Of a stretch of DNA of 64,000 nucleotides, positions 40,178 through 48,938 are shown piece after piece. Numbering within the stretch: position 1 is the first letter of the stretch; each line of letters starts with the position of its first letter. Below the pieces are notes generated by a model. That model was not told where the DNA came from. It ran no database searches and saw only the letters and a program-made list of their open reading frames with translations. The stretch is from Agromyces ramosus (GTDB lineage: Bacteria; Actinomycetota; Actinomycetes; Actinomycetales; Microbacteriaceae), in the NCBI RefSeq assembly GCF_030817175.1, contig NZ_JAUSYY010000001.1, forward strand, positions 1,054,001-1,118,000. The letters run 5' to 3'. Made by a program: the position numbers and the translations under genes.

Positions 40178-42217
40178 ATGAACATCACGGATGCCCGTCG
40201 CCCCCGCTCGTGGGCGACGGTCGCGCTCGGCACCGCCGCCGCGCTCGCGCTCACGGGTGCGCTCACGTCGCCGACGGTGGCGACTCCCGCGTCGGCGGCC
40301 GAGCCGAACCAGCTCACCAACACCGCGCACCTCGACTTCCTGCTCGACACCGCGACGCCGCCGGACCAGCAGGGGCACACCACCTACCGTCTCGCCGAGG
40401 AGCCGGAGCTCGTGCTCCCGTGGACCTATGCCGATGCTCGCCCCGGCGGCACCTTCGAGCGCGTCGGCGGCGGTCCGTTCGACCCCGCCACCGGTGACTG
40501 GGGGCAGGGCGCCTACAACGCCGACGACGTCTCACGCGCCGCCGTGGTCTACCTGCGGCACTGGCAGCAGACCGGCGACGACGCGAGCCGCGCGAGCGCC
40601 TACGAGCTGCTGCGCTCGCTCGCCTACTTGCAGACCGCCGAGGGCGAGCACGCCGGCAACGTGGTGCTGTGGATGCAGCCCGATGGCGAGCTCAATCCGA
40701 GCGCTGAGCCGGTCGAGCTGCCCGACCCGTCGGACTCCGACGCGAGCTACTGGCTCGCCCGCACGATCTGGGCGTTCGGCGAGGGCTACGCAGCCTTCGC
40801 CGAGACCGATGCCGAGTTCGCGGCGTTCCTCGGCGAGCGGCTCGGTCTGGCGCGCGAGGCCGTCGATCGCCAGGCGCTCGACCGCTACGGCGAGTTCGAG
40901 GTCTCCGATGGCATGCGGGTACCCGCATGGCTCATCGTCGACGGCGCCGACGCGACGGCTGAGGCCGTGCTCGGCCTGTCGGCCTATGTCGAGGCGGCGC
41001 CCGGTGACGATGCCGCCCGCACGACGCTCGCTCGGCTCGCCGAAGGGATCGCCGCGATGGGGGCCGGCGACACCGACTCGTGGCCGTACGGCGCCATCCT
41101 GCCGTGGGCGCAGTCGCGCTCGATGTGGCATGCCTGGGGCTCGCAGATGCCGGCGGCGCTCGCCGAGGCATCCGTCGCCCTGGGTGATGCGGCACTGCTC
41201 GAGCCGGCGATCACCGACTCGAGCGGGTTCACGACGACGCTGCTCACCGCGGGCGGCCCCGACAACGGCTGGTTCCCCACGCCGTCGGATCGGGTGCAGA
41301 TCGCCTACGGCGCCGACTCGCGCGTGCAGTCGCTGCTGTCGGTGGCGGATGCTTCGGGCAGCACCGGGTTCGCTGAGCTCGCGGCGCTGCAGGCGGCGTG
41401 GTTCTTCGGCGCCAACCGCGCCGGCGAGCCGATGTACGACCCCGCGACGGGCGTCACGTTCGACGGCATCCAGCCCGACGGCTCGATCAACCGCAACAGC
41501 GGCGCCGAGAGCACGATCCATGGGCTGCTGTCGATGATCGCGCTCGACGCGCATCCCGCTGTGGCGTCGCGTGCGACGACGGTGACGGATGTCGCTGAGC
41601 TCGACGGCCTTCGCGTCGTCGAGGCCGAGTCGGCGACGTCGACGACCGGCTCGGTCGAGACGCCCGCGTCGGCGTGGACCGGGGAGTCGCTGTACCGCGG
41701 TGACGTGCTCGTGCTCGACCGCGGCGAGGCGGCGACGTTCGACATCGGCACCGACGACGTGGCGCGTTCGATCGAGCCGGTCGCGTGGTTGCCGGAGGAC
41801 GCCCGAGCGCGTTCGATCTGGAAGAGCGACGGTGGGCCTGTCGGCTCGCTCGACGGACGCGGCGAACCCCAGGGCATCAGCCCCGTGCCGGGCGTGCTGC
41901 TGCCGCGCACGCTGCAGTTGCCGGTCGACGGGTCGGCGAGTTCGTTGACGGCGTCGGTGAAGACCGGCACGGTCACGCTCGACGCCCTGCTGGTGCGTCC
42001 GGCGATCTCCAGGCTCGTGTTCGACGGCTCGGGTGGCGCGACGGAGCTCGTGCACTCGACCTCGAAGTCACGGCATACGGCTGGGGTCGGATTCGACGGC
42101 GCCGCTTCGACCGTGCGGGTCTACGACGACCGGGGCGAGCTCGTGAGCGAGCGCGCCCTCGACGGGCGCGGCGAGGTGCTGCTCCCGCCGGGCGGTTTCG
42201 CGGTGATCACGCGATAG
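40178..42217 (+). CDS. large secreted protein of unknown family, probable glycan-active helical toroid
   Basis: 679 aa. A Sec signal peptide (WATVALGTAAALALTGALTSPTVATPASAAE) with likely cleavage after ASA, no lipobox, so exported. Residues ~45-470 are helix-rich with repeated Trp/Asp/Gly turns (WGQGAYNADDVSRAAVVYLRHWQQ, YWLARTIWAFGEGYAAFA, NSGAESTIHGLLSM). This arrangement is typical of (alpha/alpha)6-toroid glycosidases and lyases. Residues ~480-679 look like beta-sandwich modules. GAYNADDVSRAAV suggests a catalytic Asp region but no family is recognised. It follows the GH130 operon after 36 bp with its own AAAGG site, so it probably liberates the sugars that the operon imports. Confidence 0.72.
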   Translation: MNITDARRPRSWATVALGTAAALALTGALTSPTVATPASAAEPNQLTNTAHLDFLLDTATPPDQQGHTTYRLAEEPELVLPWTYADARPGGTFERVGGGPFDPATGDWGQGAYNADDVSRAAVVYLRHWQQTGDDASRASAYELLRSLAYLQTAEGEHAGNVVLWMQPDGELNPSAEPVELPDPSDSDASYWLARTIWAFGEGYAAFAETDAEFAAFLGERLGLAREAVDRQALDRYGEFEVSDGMRVPAWLIVDGADATAEAVLGLSAYVEAAPGDDAARTTLARLAEGIAAMGAGDTDSWPYGAILPWAQSRSMWHAWGSQMPAALAEASVALGDAALLEPAITDSSGFTTTLLTAGGPDNGWFPTPSDRVQIAYGADSRVQSLLSVADASGSTGFAELAALQAAWFFGANRAGEPMYDPATGVTFDGIQPDGSINRNSGAESTIHGLLSMIALDAHPAVASRATTVTDVAELDGLRVVEAESATSTTGSVETPASAWTGESLYRGDVLVLDRGEAATFDIGTDDVARSIEPVAWLPEDARARSIWKSDGGPVGSLDGRGEPQGISPVPGVLLPRTLQLPVDGSASSLTASVKTGTVTLDALLVRPAISRLVFDGSGGATELVHSTSKSRHTAGVGFDGAASTVRVYDDRGELVSERALDGRGEVLLPPGGFAVITR

Positions 42218-42241
42218 CGCGTTCGCCGGCGATCATCGCCG

Positions 42242-42634
42242 TCACCGTTCGGCCAGCCAGGCCCGGATGACGGCGATGATCGCGTCGCGCTGCCCGGCGA
42301 GCTTCGCCCGCTCCGGCAGGGCGAGACTGGCCCGGATGTCGGAGTGCCAGGTGAGCAGCCCGTCGGGGTCGCCCGCGAACGTCGGCGCGGCGCCCCTGTC
42401 TTCGGCGCGCTCGGTGCCGAAGTGCAGGATGAGCCGCACCGGCCCCTTGCCCGCCGCGTTGACCGTGAGCCGGTCGACGCCGTCGAGCGTGTAGTCGGGC
42501 GAGTTCCACTTGACGATCTCGGTGAGCGACGGCTCGGCCTCGTGCACGAGCACACGCAGGGTCTCGACGTCGGCGCGCCGCTGCGGCTCCTGGGCGGCAA
42601 GGAACTCGTCGACACTCGCGAAGCGTTCAGGCAT
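42242..42634 (-). CDS. DUF1801-domain protein
   Basis: 130 aa. SVDEFLAAQEPQRRADVETLRVLVHEAEPSLTEIVKWNSPDYTLDGVDRLTVN and RLILHFG match the small DUF1801/YdhG-like fold found in many actinobacteria. The biochemical function is unknown. ATG at 42634. It ends 25 bp after the convergent secreted protein. Confidence 0.85.
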   Translation of the reverse strand: MPERFASVDEFLAAQEPQRRADVETLRVLVHEAEPSLTEIVKWNSPDYTLDGVDRLTVNAAGKGPVRLILHFGTERAEDRGAAPTFAGDPDGLLTWHSDIRASLALPERAKLAGQRDAIIAVIRAWLAER

Positions 42635-42663
42635 GAGGCGAGGCTACTGCAGCGACCCCGCCC

Positions 42664-42960
42664 TTGTGCGGCATGCGACCGCAGAGGCTCGTGTCGGGTG
42701 AACTGCTCGACCCGGCCATGCAGGCTGAGCGCATGGAGTTCGTGACGAGCGGCGCCCTGCCCTACGGGCTCGGCATCTCGGACTTCAACGGGCTCGTCGG
42801 CCACAACGGCCAGATCAGCGGCTACCAGACGCAGGCGACCGTGCGGGCTGCTGATGGCACCGTCATCGTCGTGCTCACGAACGTGACGCAGGCGCCCGAC
42901 CTGCAGTACCCGGCGACCACGCTGTCAGAGCTGATCTCGCGGGCGATCCCGGCGGAGTAG
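42664..42960 (+). pseudogene. C-terminal remnant of a class C beta-lactamase-like serine hydrolase
   Basis: The 98 codons read LVSGELLDPAMQAERMEF, then YGLGISDFNGLVGHNGQISGYQTQATVRAADG and VIVVLTNV. This is the conserved last third of serine beta-lactamase/D-Ala-D-Ala carboxypeptidase-like hydrolases, including the HxG motif (HNG). The SxxK and YxN catalytic regions are absent. A stop lies in frame at 42634-42636, with no homology upstream. A deletion relic wedged between two intact genes. Confidence 0.75.
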
Positions 42961-42977
42961 GCGGGCAGCGGTCAGCG

Positions 42978-44249
42978 TCAGCCTCCACCGCCGTCGCCTC
43001 CGCCACCACCGTCGAAACCGCCCCCACCGAAGCTGCCGTCGCCCTCGAAGCCGCCGACACCACCGTCACCGTAGGCACCGCCATAGCCGCCGCCGTAGCC
43101 GAGGTAGCCGCCGCCCCAGCCCTGGTTGTCGGCGATGAGCGGCACGCCGAACCGCGAGTCATCCTTCAGCCACACCGCCCGGCCGCCCACCCGGATCGGT
43201 TGCGACAGCTCGCTCGAGAGCACCGCGATGCACGACACGAGTCGATCGGCCGAGAATCCCGCCGGCGAGCGGTACCACGCCGGCGCCGCGCCCGAGCGCG
43301 CGGCGACCTCGGCCACGCGCCGAATGGTGGATGCCTCGTCGAACAACACGGCCCACGGGAGCAGCTGCTCGCCGGCGGCGAGGCTCGCAACCCTCGCGCT
43401 TGCCACGTCTTCCCGGAATTCGTTCGCCCGCTCGCGGAGCCGGATGCCGGCGCCGTTCAGGGGGATCCAGCGCGGCAGGAGCACACGGAGGCCCAAGGAC
43501 ACCGCGCCGATGACGATCGCGCTCCAGGCGATGCTGTCGGAGGTGCGGTCCCCGAAGCCGAGCGAGATGAACCCCAGGGCGAGGGCGAGTCCGCCGCCGA
43601 TGGAGGCGGCCCTGAGGCGGCCGGCCGGGCGCCGCTCCCGGTAGGCACCCGCCGCATCGGTGAACGCGACGCTCGTCACCGCGGCGAGTCGCGGGTTCGA
43701 CATGACGACGCGGTCGACGTCGACCGTCGAGCCGTGCACCGGTCGCGCCGTCTCCCCCACGAGCCCCGGCGAGAGCACCGCACCGACGATGGCGAGTTCC
43801 GTGGCACTCCCCTCCGAGCCCGCATCGATCACGAGCGGGTTCGCCGCGACGAACACGAGACGCACGTCCCTGGGGCGCACCGTCGAAGAGTCCTCGAGGT
43901 CGCGCCGATCGTGGATCGCGATGACGCCATCGCACGCGAGCTGCATCACGGTCGCCGGCAGCCACCGCGCGGCCGCGGACCCCGACACGAATCCGACGGC
44001 CAGAAGACCCGCTGCTCTCGGCTCGGTCACCCCGAAGGTGCCCTCGACGCCGGGTTTCTGCAGCCAGACCACGATCAGCCACCCGACGGCGATCGCGGCG
44101 GTCAATGCACCGGCGAGCGCGATGACGGGCAGCAGGGCGGCGCCGAGGCCGACGCCCCCAGCGGATGCCGCGAGCGCCACGGTGCCGACACCGGCCTCCA
44201 CCAGATCGGCGCTGGCCTGTTGCAGCGCCGCCACGAACGTTGGTCCCAT
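42978..44249 (-). CDS. DUF2207-like membrane protein with glycine-rich tail
   Basis: 423 aa. Two hydrophobic helices near the N-terminus (GVGLGAALLPVIALAGALTAAIAVGWLIVVWLQ) and a pair at ~220-260 (GGGLALALGFISLGFG; WSAIVIGAVSLGLRVLL). Soluble segments carry WLPATVMQLACDGVIAIHD, a pattern of DUF2207-type predicted membrane proteins, and LLPWAVLFDEASTIRRVAEVA. The C-terminus is a Gly/Tyr/Phe-rich stretch (GGGYGGAYGDGG...GGGGDGGGG). The normal family has a longer N-terminal beta-domain that is missing here. Function unknown. Confidence 0.75.
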   Translation of the reverse strand: MGPTFVAALQQASADLVEAGVGTVALAASAGGVGLGAALLPVIALAGALTAAIAVGWLIVVWLQKPGVEGTFGVTEPRAAGLLAVGFVSGSAAARWLPATVMQLACDGVIAIHDRRDLEDSSTVRPRDVRLVFVAANPLVIDAGSEGSATELAIVGAVLSPGLVGETARPVHGSTVDVDRVVMSNPRLAAVTSVAFTDAAGAYRERRPAGRLRAASIGGGLALALGFISLGFGDRTSDSIAWSAIVIGAVSLGLRVLLPRWIPLNGAGIRLRERANEFREDVASARVASLAAGEQLLPWAVLFDEASTIRRVAEVAARSGAAPAWYRSPAGFSADRLVSCIAVLSSELSQPIRVGGRAVWLKDDSRFGVPLIADNQGWGGGYLGYGGGYGGAYGDGGVGGFEGDGSFGGGGFDGGGGGDGGGG

Positions 44250-44602
44250 GACCGGAGGCTACCCGCCCGCTCCCCGGAGGACCAGAGCGGCGGTCGGCGC
44301 AGACCGCACGGGTTCTCGGGCGGCATTCGGCCGCTGTCCTCGCCAACGTGATGTCCTGATTCCGGTATGCCAGTTCCGCCTCATCGTTGAGGGGGAACTG
44401 GCATGCGCCAAAGGAAAGGTCGCACCTGCGTCTGCGAGGGCAGCCGGGTGGAATACGAGGTCAGCCGGGCGGATGCCTCGGCGGCGCGCCGCCGCTGTCA
44501 ACCCCTTTCCCGGCGACGAGGGCGGACGGAAAGCTGGCAGCACGTGGCCCGCCGAGGCCACATTCCGACTCGACGAAGGCCGATTCGAAGAAGGAGCATC
44601 CG
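44250..44602. other. 353-bp intergenic region holding a near-perfect 38-nt hairpin
   Basis: The only clear structure is at 44367-44404: ATGCCAGTTCC pairs with GGAACTGGCAT, and CCTCA pairs with TGAGG inside it, around a TCGT loop. This makes a 16-bp helix interrupted by one G/G mismatch. No family RNA or coding sequence was recognised; small Arg-rich frames in the region look like shadows. Confidence 0.5.
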
Positions 44603-44806
44603 ATGACCGACTCCACCACGCCCGAGGGCGCCAACCCGCCCATCGACGAGCCCGACCAGGCCGACGAGACGACCCGGCGCGAGGGCCGCACCGACGACCC
44701 CACCCGCGACGGCGAAGAGCTGCCCAATTCGACCACCGAGGCTGCCCCGCTCAGCGACTCCACCGACGGCGGCCTCGACGGCGGCGACCCGGGCGTCGAA
44801 GAGTAG
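44603..44806 (+). CDS. small acidic hypothetical protein
   Basis: 67 aa from ATG 44603 with AAGAAGGAG upstream. The protein is almost entirely Asp/Glu/Thr/Gly/Pro (MTDSTTPEGANPPIDEPDQ; GGLDGGDPGVEE), so it is probably unstructured. Such small acidic proteins are common in Microbacteriaceae. No function can be named. Confidence 0.65.
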   Translation: MTDSTTPEGANPPIDEPDQADETTRREGRTDDPTRDGEELPNSTTEAAPLSDSTDGGLDGGDPGVEE

Positions 44807-44824
44807 TCGACGCTGTGAGACGCC

Positions 44825-44854
44825 GAGGGGCCGGGCGCACACGCCCGGCCCCTC
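44825..44854. terminator. bidirectional stem-loop terminator
   Basis: GAGGGGCCGGGCG (44825-44837), loop CACA, and its exact complement (44842-44854). It lies between the small acidic gene and the convergent polysaccharide lyase gene, and could end both. Confidence 0.85.
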
Positions 44855-44872
44855 GTGCAGCGACTGGCGCCG

Positions 44873-47800
44873 CTACTTCACCGTCACCTTCACGGGCTTC
44901 GACGCCGTCTCGCCCTTGGCGTTCCCGAAGACCGCGACGAGCGTGTGCTCACCGGGCGCCACACCCGTCAGCTGCACCGAAGCGACCTGCGCGCCCGGCG
45001 TTGCCGCGGCCAGCGAGCCCGAGCCGACGACCACTCCGTCGAGCTCGAACCGGTACGAGGTCGCGTTCGTTCCCCACCACAGGTTCGCCGTGGCGGTGAA
45101 CGAGCCGGCGCCCTTGCGCTGGTCGGTGCTGACGACCGGCTTGCCCGGCGCGGCATCCGTCACCTTGACTGTCGTCGAGGTCGTCGCTGTCGAGCCCTGC
45201 GAGTTGATGAGCTCGCCGGTGTAGACGTACGTGCCGTTCGGCTTGCCCGCGAACGTCACGCCCGTGGTCTGCGACATGCCGGCGGTGTCGCCGAGCACGC
45301 GCGTCGACACGAGCATGCCGTTCTCGTAGAGGCGGAAGATGCTGCCCGGCGTGCCGTGCCACAGGTTCATCACCACGTCGTAGTTGCCGTCGTGCAGTCC
45401 GTACTCCCAGCCGCTCGTGTTCGAGAGCGTGCCGCGACCCGGCTTCGAGGCAGCAGAATCGGCCGGCACGACGAGCAGCGTGCTCGTCGCCTCCGAGGCG
45501 AGTCCGGCGTGGTTGGTCGCCGTCACGACGACCGCCACCTCACCAGCCAGCCCGAGCTCGGTCAGGTCGACGGATGCATCGGCCGCGACCTCCTCGCCGC
45601 CGAGCGTGACCGACAGGGAACGGATGCCGCTCTCGGGGTCGTCGGCGGTGATCGCGAGCTGCAGCGGAGCGTCGGCGACCACGGTGCCCGAGGGCAGGCC
45701 CGCGATGACGGGCGCCGTGGCATCCGCTTCGGGTGCATTCGCGTACGCGATGGACGGCACCGGCGCCTCAGCCATGCCCGCGCCGAGGAAGTACGACGGG
45801 TGCGGCGGCTGGTTGTAGGCGGTGTTCTGCCACGCGACGGCCTGCCGGTACTGCGGGTCGTGCATGAGCGTCGGGATGCGGTGCTCGGTGACATCCGTCG
45901 TCGTGTAGATGCGCAGCGCATCACCCGTCGCGTGCCGCACGACGAGCTCTTCGCGCCAGTCGCCGAACAGGTCGGCCTGCACCATCGGGTTTCCCTTGGT
46001 GCCGTTGTTCGTCAGCATGCCGTCGGCACGCAGCAACGGCACCGCGGTCCCGGTGGACGGGTCCCACTTCGAGATCGTGGGCACGCCCGTCTGCGTGGCA
46101 TCCGAGAAGTCGTGGTCGGTGATCTCACGCGTGAGGTCGCCGTCCCACCAGGTGACGAAGTTCGCGGCGGGAATCGTCGTGCCGATCACGGTGCCATCGG
46201 CAGCGTTCATGGTGCCGACGCGGGAGTTCCATGCGGCATCCCCGCCGACGTTCCAGGCTTCGGCTCCCGGATGCCCCGGGTCGATGTCGGCCGCGACGCC
46301 ACGACCCGTGTCGCGGCTGCCGGGATTCGACCACAGCACCTCGCCGGTCTCGGCGTCGCGCATCGACGCGATGACGCCGCCGTTGCCGCTCGGGGTCTCG
46401 TGCACCGCGTACACCTCGAGGCCCGGGCGGTCGACGACGTGGTCGCTGACGTGCTCGGCGTCACCGTGGCCGAGCCGCGTGTTGTAGAGCGGCGTGCCAT
46501 CGTCGTCGATCGTCATCGAGCCGAACACGATCTCGTCGAGGCCGTCGCGGTCGACGTCGGCCGTCGTGAGCTGGTGGTTGCCCTGCCCCTCGTAGGCCGA
46601 GCCGTAGGCGGGGTCGGCCGAGTCGAAGGTCCAGCGCGGAGTGAGCTGCCCGTCGCGGAAGTCCCACGCCGCGATCACCGTGCGCGTGTAGTAGCCGCGC
46701 GAGAAGATCAGGCTCGGGTGCTCGCCGTCGAGGTAGGCCGTGCCGGCGAGGAACCGGTCGACGCGATTGCCGTAGGTGTCGCCCCACGAGCCCACGTTGC
46801 CACGCCCGGGCACGTAGTCGACGGTGTCGAGCGCCGCGCCGGTCTGGCCGTCGAACACCGTGAGGTACTCGGGGCCGGTGAGGATGTAGCCCGTCGCGTT
46901 GCGGTGGTCGGCGGTGGCGTTGCCGATCGCGTTGCCGACGCCGTCGATCGTGCCGTCGGCGGTCTTGAACGACACCTCGGCGCGTCCGTCACCGTCGAGG
47001 TCGTACACCTGGAACTGCGTGTAGTGGGCGCCGGCACGGATGTTGACGCCGAGGTCCATGCGCCACAGCCGCGTGCCGTCGAGCTCGACCGCGTCGAGGT
47101 AGACGTTGCCCGTGTAGCCCGACCGCGAGTTGTCCTGCGCGTTCGAGGGGTACCACTGGAAGACGAGCTCGTAGTCGCCGTCGCCGTCGAGGTCGCCGAC
47201 GCTCGCGTCGCCCGGGTGGTAGGTGTACGCCTGGCCGCTCGGCGTCACGCCGTCGGCGGGCTTGTCGAGCGGCACGTCGAGGAACTGCTCGCTCCACACG
47301 CCGAACTCGTCGGTGACGCTCACGTCGCGGTCGGCGATGCGCGCGGTGACGAGGTAGGTGCTGGCCGAGCTGCCGTCGGGGTCGACGAGGTTCGTCGCGC
47401 CCGTGATGGGCTCGTCGGTGATCTTCTCGCCGTCGCGGTACACGTCGAACGCGAGGTCGCGGGCGTCGAGGCCGAGCAGGCGCCAGCCGAGGTACACGCC
47501 GTCGGCCGTCTGCACGGCGACCGGTGCGCGGTCGAGGTACTCGGCCTGGCGCACGAGCGTCGTCGCGACCGCGGTGGCGTAGGTTCCGGAGGTCGCCGAG
47601 GTGCCGCCCGCGTTCAGCGCGACGAGCTGGTAGAGGTACGGCCGCGTCGTGAGCACGTCGGTGTCGGTGAACGTGGGCTCGGTCGTCGTGCCGATCTGCT
47701 CGAACGCGAGGTCGGCACGGGTGCTTCGGAACACCTTCCACTGCACCGCATCGCCCGGGTCGGCCCACCTGAGCGTGAGCTCGTTGCGGTCGATCGCGGC

Positions 47801-48664
47801 GGTCTCGATGCCGGTCGGCGCGGCGGGCGCCGCGACGTCGGGGTCGATGACGGATGCCTCGACGCGCTCGCTCGGCCGCGAGGTGCGGTCGCCCTTCACG
47901 GTGGCCACGGCGTACTCGTAGGTCTCGCCGAGGGCGACCGTGTCATCGGTGAACGTCGTGGTCGCGGCATCCGTGATGCGCGCGATCTCGGTCAGCTCGC
48001 CGCCGGGCGCCGAGCGGAACACGGCGTAGCCGGTGGCATCCGTCACCGGCTGCCAACCGAGCGTGATGGTCTCGTTCACGGCATCGATGTCGGATGCCTC
48101 GAGCCCGGCCGGTGCGGCCAGCGGTGTCTGCACACGCAGGCCGTTGACGCGGCCGTCGCCGCCCGTGACGCGCACGTTCAGTTGCCCGTCGGCCACCTGG
48201 ATCGCCGGGAAGTACTGCTCGTGCACGACCCCCGTGCTCGTGCGCGGGCCGGCGAACGCCGTGCCCTCGATGTTGAAGCTCGTGGCGTTGCCCGCGATGA
48301 GGTCGCCGGCCCACGTGGTGACCTCGTACGCGCCATTCGGCACGTCGACCGCGAACGCCTGCGTGTTGCTGATGGTGAAGTCGCGCTTGAGCAGGTCATC
48401 GCCGCCGCGGTCGCGGAAGCCGTTGGACGCGGGCGCGGTCGTGAACCCGTAGCCGCGCGCGGCGTCGTAGGTGGCGCCGGGATTCACTCCGAGCCAGCCG
48501 GGGGCGACCGGGGTGGCGGGCCCACCGAAGTCGAAGCTGTAGTCGATCTCGCCTTCGGCGGCCGCAGCCGGCGATGCGGTCAGGGCGGCGCCCGCGACCA
48601 GTGCGGCGCCGGTGAGCGCGGCGATGATCGGCCGGGCGCGGCCGTGTCGGACGTTCGGACCCAC
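44873..48664 (-). CDS. secreted PL11 rhamnogalacturonan lyase, multidomain
   Basis: 1263 aa from a GTG at 48664 with GAAGGAG upstream; frame extension beyond is a shadow. Order: Sec signal peptide (PIIAALTGAALVAGAALTASPAAAA), a malectin-like sugar-binding domain (~35-170, IDYSFDFGG...), two fibronectin-III domains (~175-360), a PL11 beta-propeller (~365-960), and two or three Ig-like/carbohydrate-binding modules at the C-terminus. The PL11 region carries DASVGDLDGDGDYELVFQWYPSNAQDNSRSG, QVYDLDGDGRAEV, TADVDRDGLDEIVFG and QADLFGDWREELVVR. PL11 cleaves rhamnogalacturonan I of pectin outside the cell. A LacI-type palindrome lies 82 bp upstream. Confidence 0.9.
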   Translation of the reverse strand: MGPNVRHGRARPIIAALTGAALVAGAALTASPAAAAEGEIDYSFDFGGPATPVAPGWLGVNPGATYDAARGYGFTTAPASNGFRDRGGDDLLKRDFTISNTQAFAVDVPNGAYEVTTWAGDLIAGNATSFNIEGTAFAGPRTSTGVVHEQYFPAIQVADGQLNVRVTGGDGRVNGLRVQTPLAAPAGLEASDIDAVNETITLGWQPVTDATGYAVFRSAPGGELTEIARITDAATTTFTDDTVALGETYEYAVATVKGDRTSRPSERVEASVIDPDVAAPAAPTGIETAAIDRNELTLRWADPGDAVQWKVFRSTRADLAFEQIGTTTEPTFTDTDVLTTRPYLYQLVALNAGGTSATSGTYATAVATTLVRQAEYLDRAPVAVQTADGVYLGWRLLGLDARDLAFDVYRDGEKITDEPITGATNLVDPDGSSASTYLVTARIADRDVSVTDEFGVWSEQFLDVPLDKPADGVTPSGQAYTYHPGDASVGDLDGDGDYELVFQWYPSNAQDNSRSGYTGNVYLDAVELDGTRLWRMDLGVNIRAGAHYTQFQVYDLDGDGRAEVSFKTADGTIDGVGNAIGNATADHRNATGYILTGPEYLTVFDGQTGAALDTVDYVPGRGNVGSWGDTYGNRVDRFLAGTAYLDGEHPSLIFSRGYYTRTVIAAWDFRDGQLTPRWTFDSADPAYGSAYEGQGNHQLTTADVDRDGLDEIVFGSMTIDDDGTPLYNTRLGHGDAEHVSDHVVDRPGLEVYAVHETPSGNGGVIASMRDAETGEVLWSNPGSRDTGRGVAADIDPGHPGAEAWNVGGDAAWNSRVGTMNAADGTVIGTTIPAANFVTWWDGDLTREITDHDFSDATQTGVPTISKWDPSTGTAVPLLRADGMLTNNGTKGNPMVQADLFGDWREELVVRHATGDALRIYTTTDVTEHRIPTLMHDPQYRQAVAWQNTAYNQPPHPSYFLGAGMAEAPVPSIAYANAPEADATAPVIAGLPSGTVVADAPLQLAITADDPESGIRSLSVTLGGEEVAADASVDLTELGLAGEVAVVVTATNHAGLASEATSTLLVVPADSAASKPGRGTLSNTSGWEYGLHDGNYDVVMNLWHGTPGSIFRLYENGMLVSTRVLGDTAGMSQTTGVTFAGKPNGTYVYTGELINSQGSTATTSTTVKVTDAAPGKPVVSTDQRKGAGSFTATANLWWGTNATSYRFELDGVVVGSGSLAAATPGAQVASVQLTGVAPGEHTLVAVFGNAKGETASKPVKVTVK

Positions 48665-48745
48665 GTGGATCTCCTTCGATCGTGTGTCGTGCTCGGTGCA
48701 GCAGCGTCCGTGCTCGCCGCATCGATGTTCCGAGGTATTGAGGTT

Positions 48746-48763
48746 CGGGAAAGCGATTTCCCG
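48746..48763. promoter_or_regulatory. LacI-type operator candidate CGGGAAAGCGATTTCCCG
   Basis: CGGGAAA (48746-48752), a 4-bp centre GCGA, then TTTCCCG (48757-48763): 7-bp arms around a near-palindromic centre, 82 bp upstream of the PL11 lyase start. No regulator gene is adjacent, so it would answer to a distant repressor. Confidence 0.5.
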
Positions 48764-48824
48764 ATGAATCGTCTCAATCCTCACCCACCCGGCGCGATGC
48801 GTCAAGAGAGGCCGTAGGGAGCGA

Positions 48825-48864
48825 CTCTCTCGACATCGTGACAATCTCTCTCGACGTCGTGACA
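48825..48864. repeat. tandem 19-bp repeats upstream of NDH-2
   Basis: CTCTCTCGACATCGTGACA (48825-48843) and CTCTCTCGACGTCGTGACA (48846-48864) differ at one position and start 21 bp apart, two turns of the helix. They lie 75 bp before the NDH-2 start codon, a layout expected for cooperative regulator binding. Confidence 0.6.
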
Positions 48865-48938
48865 TCACAGCTGAGCGTGGGCACAACCGGCCGTTCAGAT
48901 CGGTTAAAGCCAGTGAAGGATCGATTGGAGAGCAGCAC

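Noticed and set aside
44403..44606. 67-codon Arg-rich plus-strand open frame after the hairpin
   Set aside because: No plausible ribosome-binding site or family, and Arg-rich composition typical of shadow frames in this DNA.
44855..48817. 1320-codon plus-strand open frame opposite the PL11 lyase
   Set aside because: It is a shadow of the high-GC lyase gene: Arg/Val/Asp-rich, no domain, while the minus strand has a signal peptide, ribosome-binding site and complete PL11 motifs.
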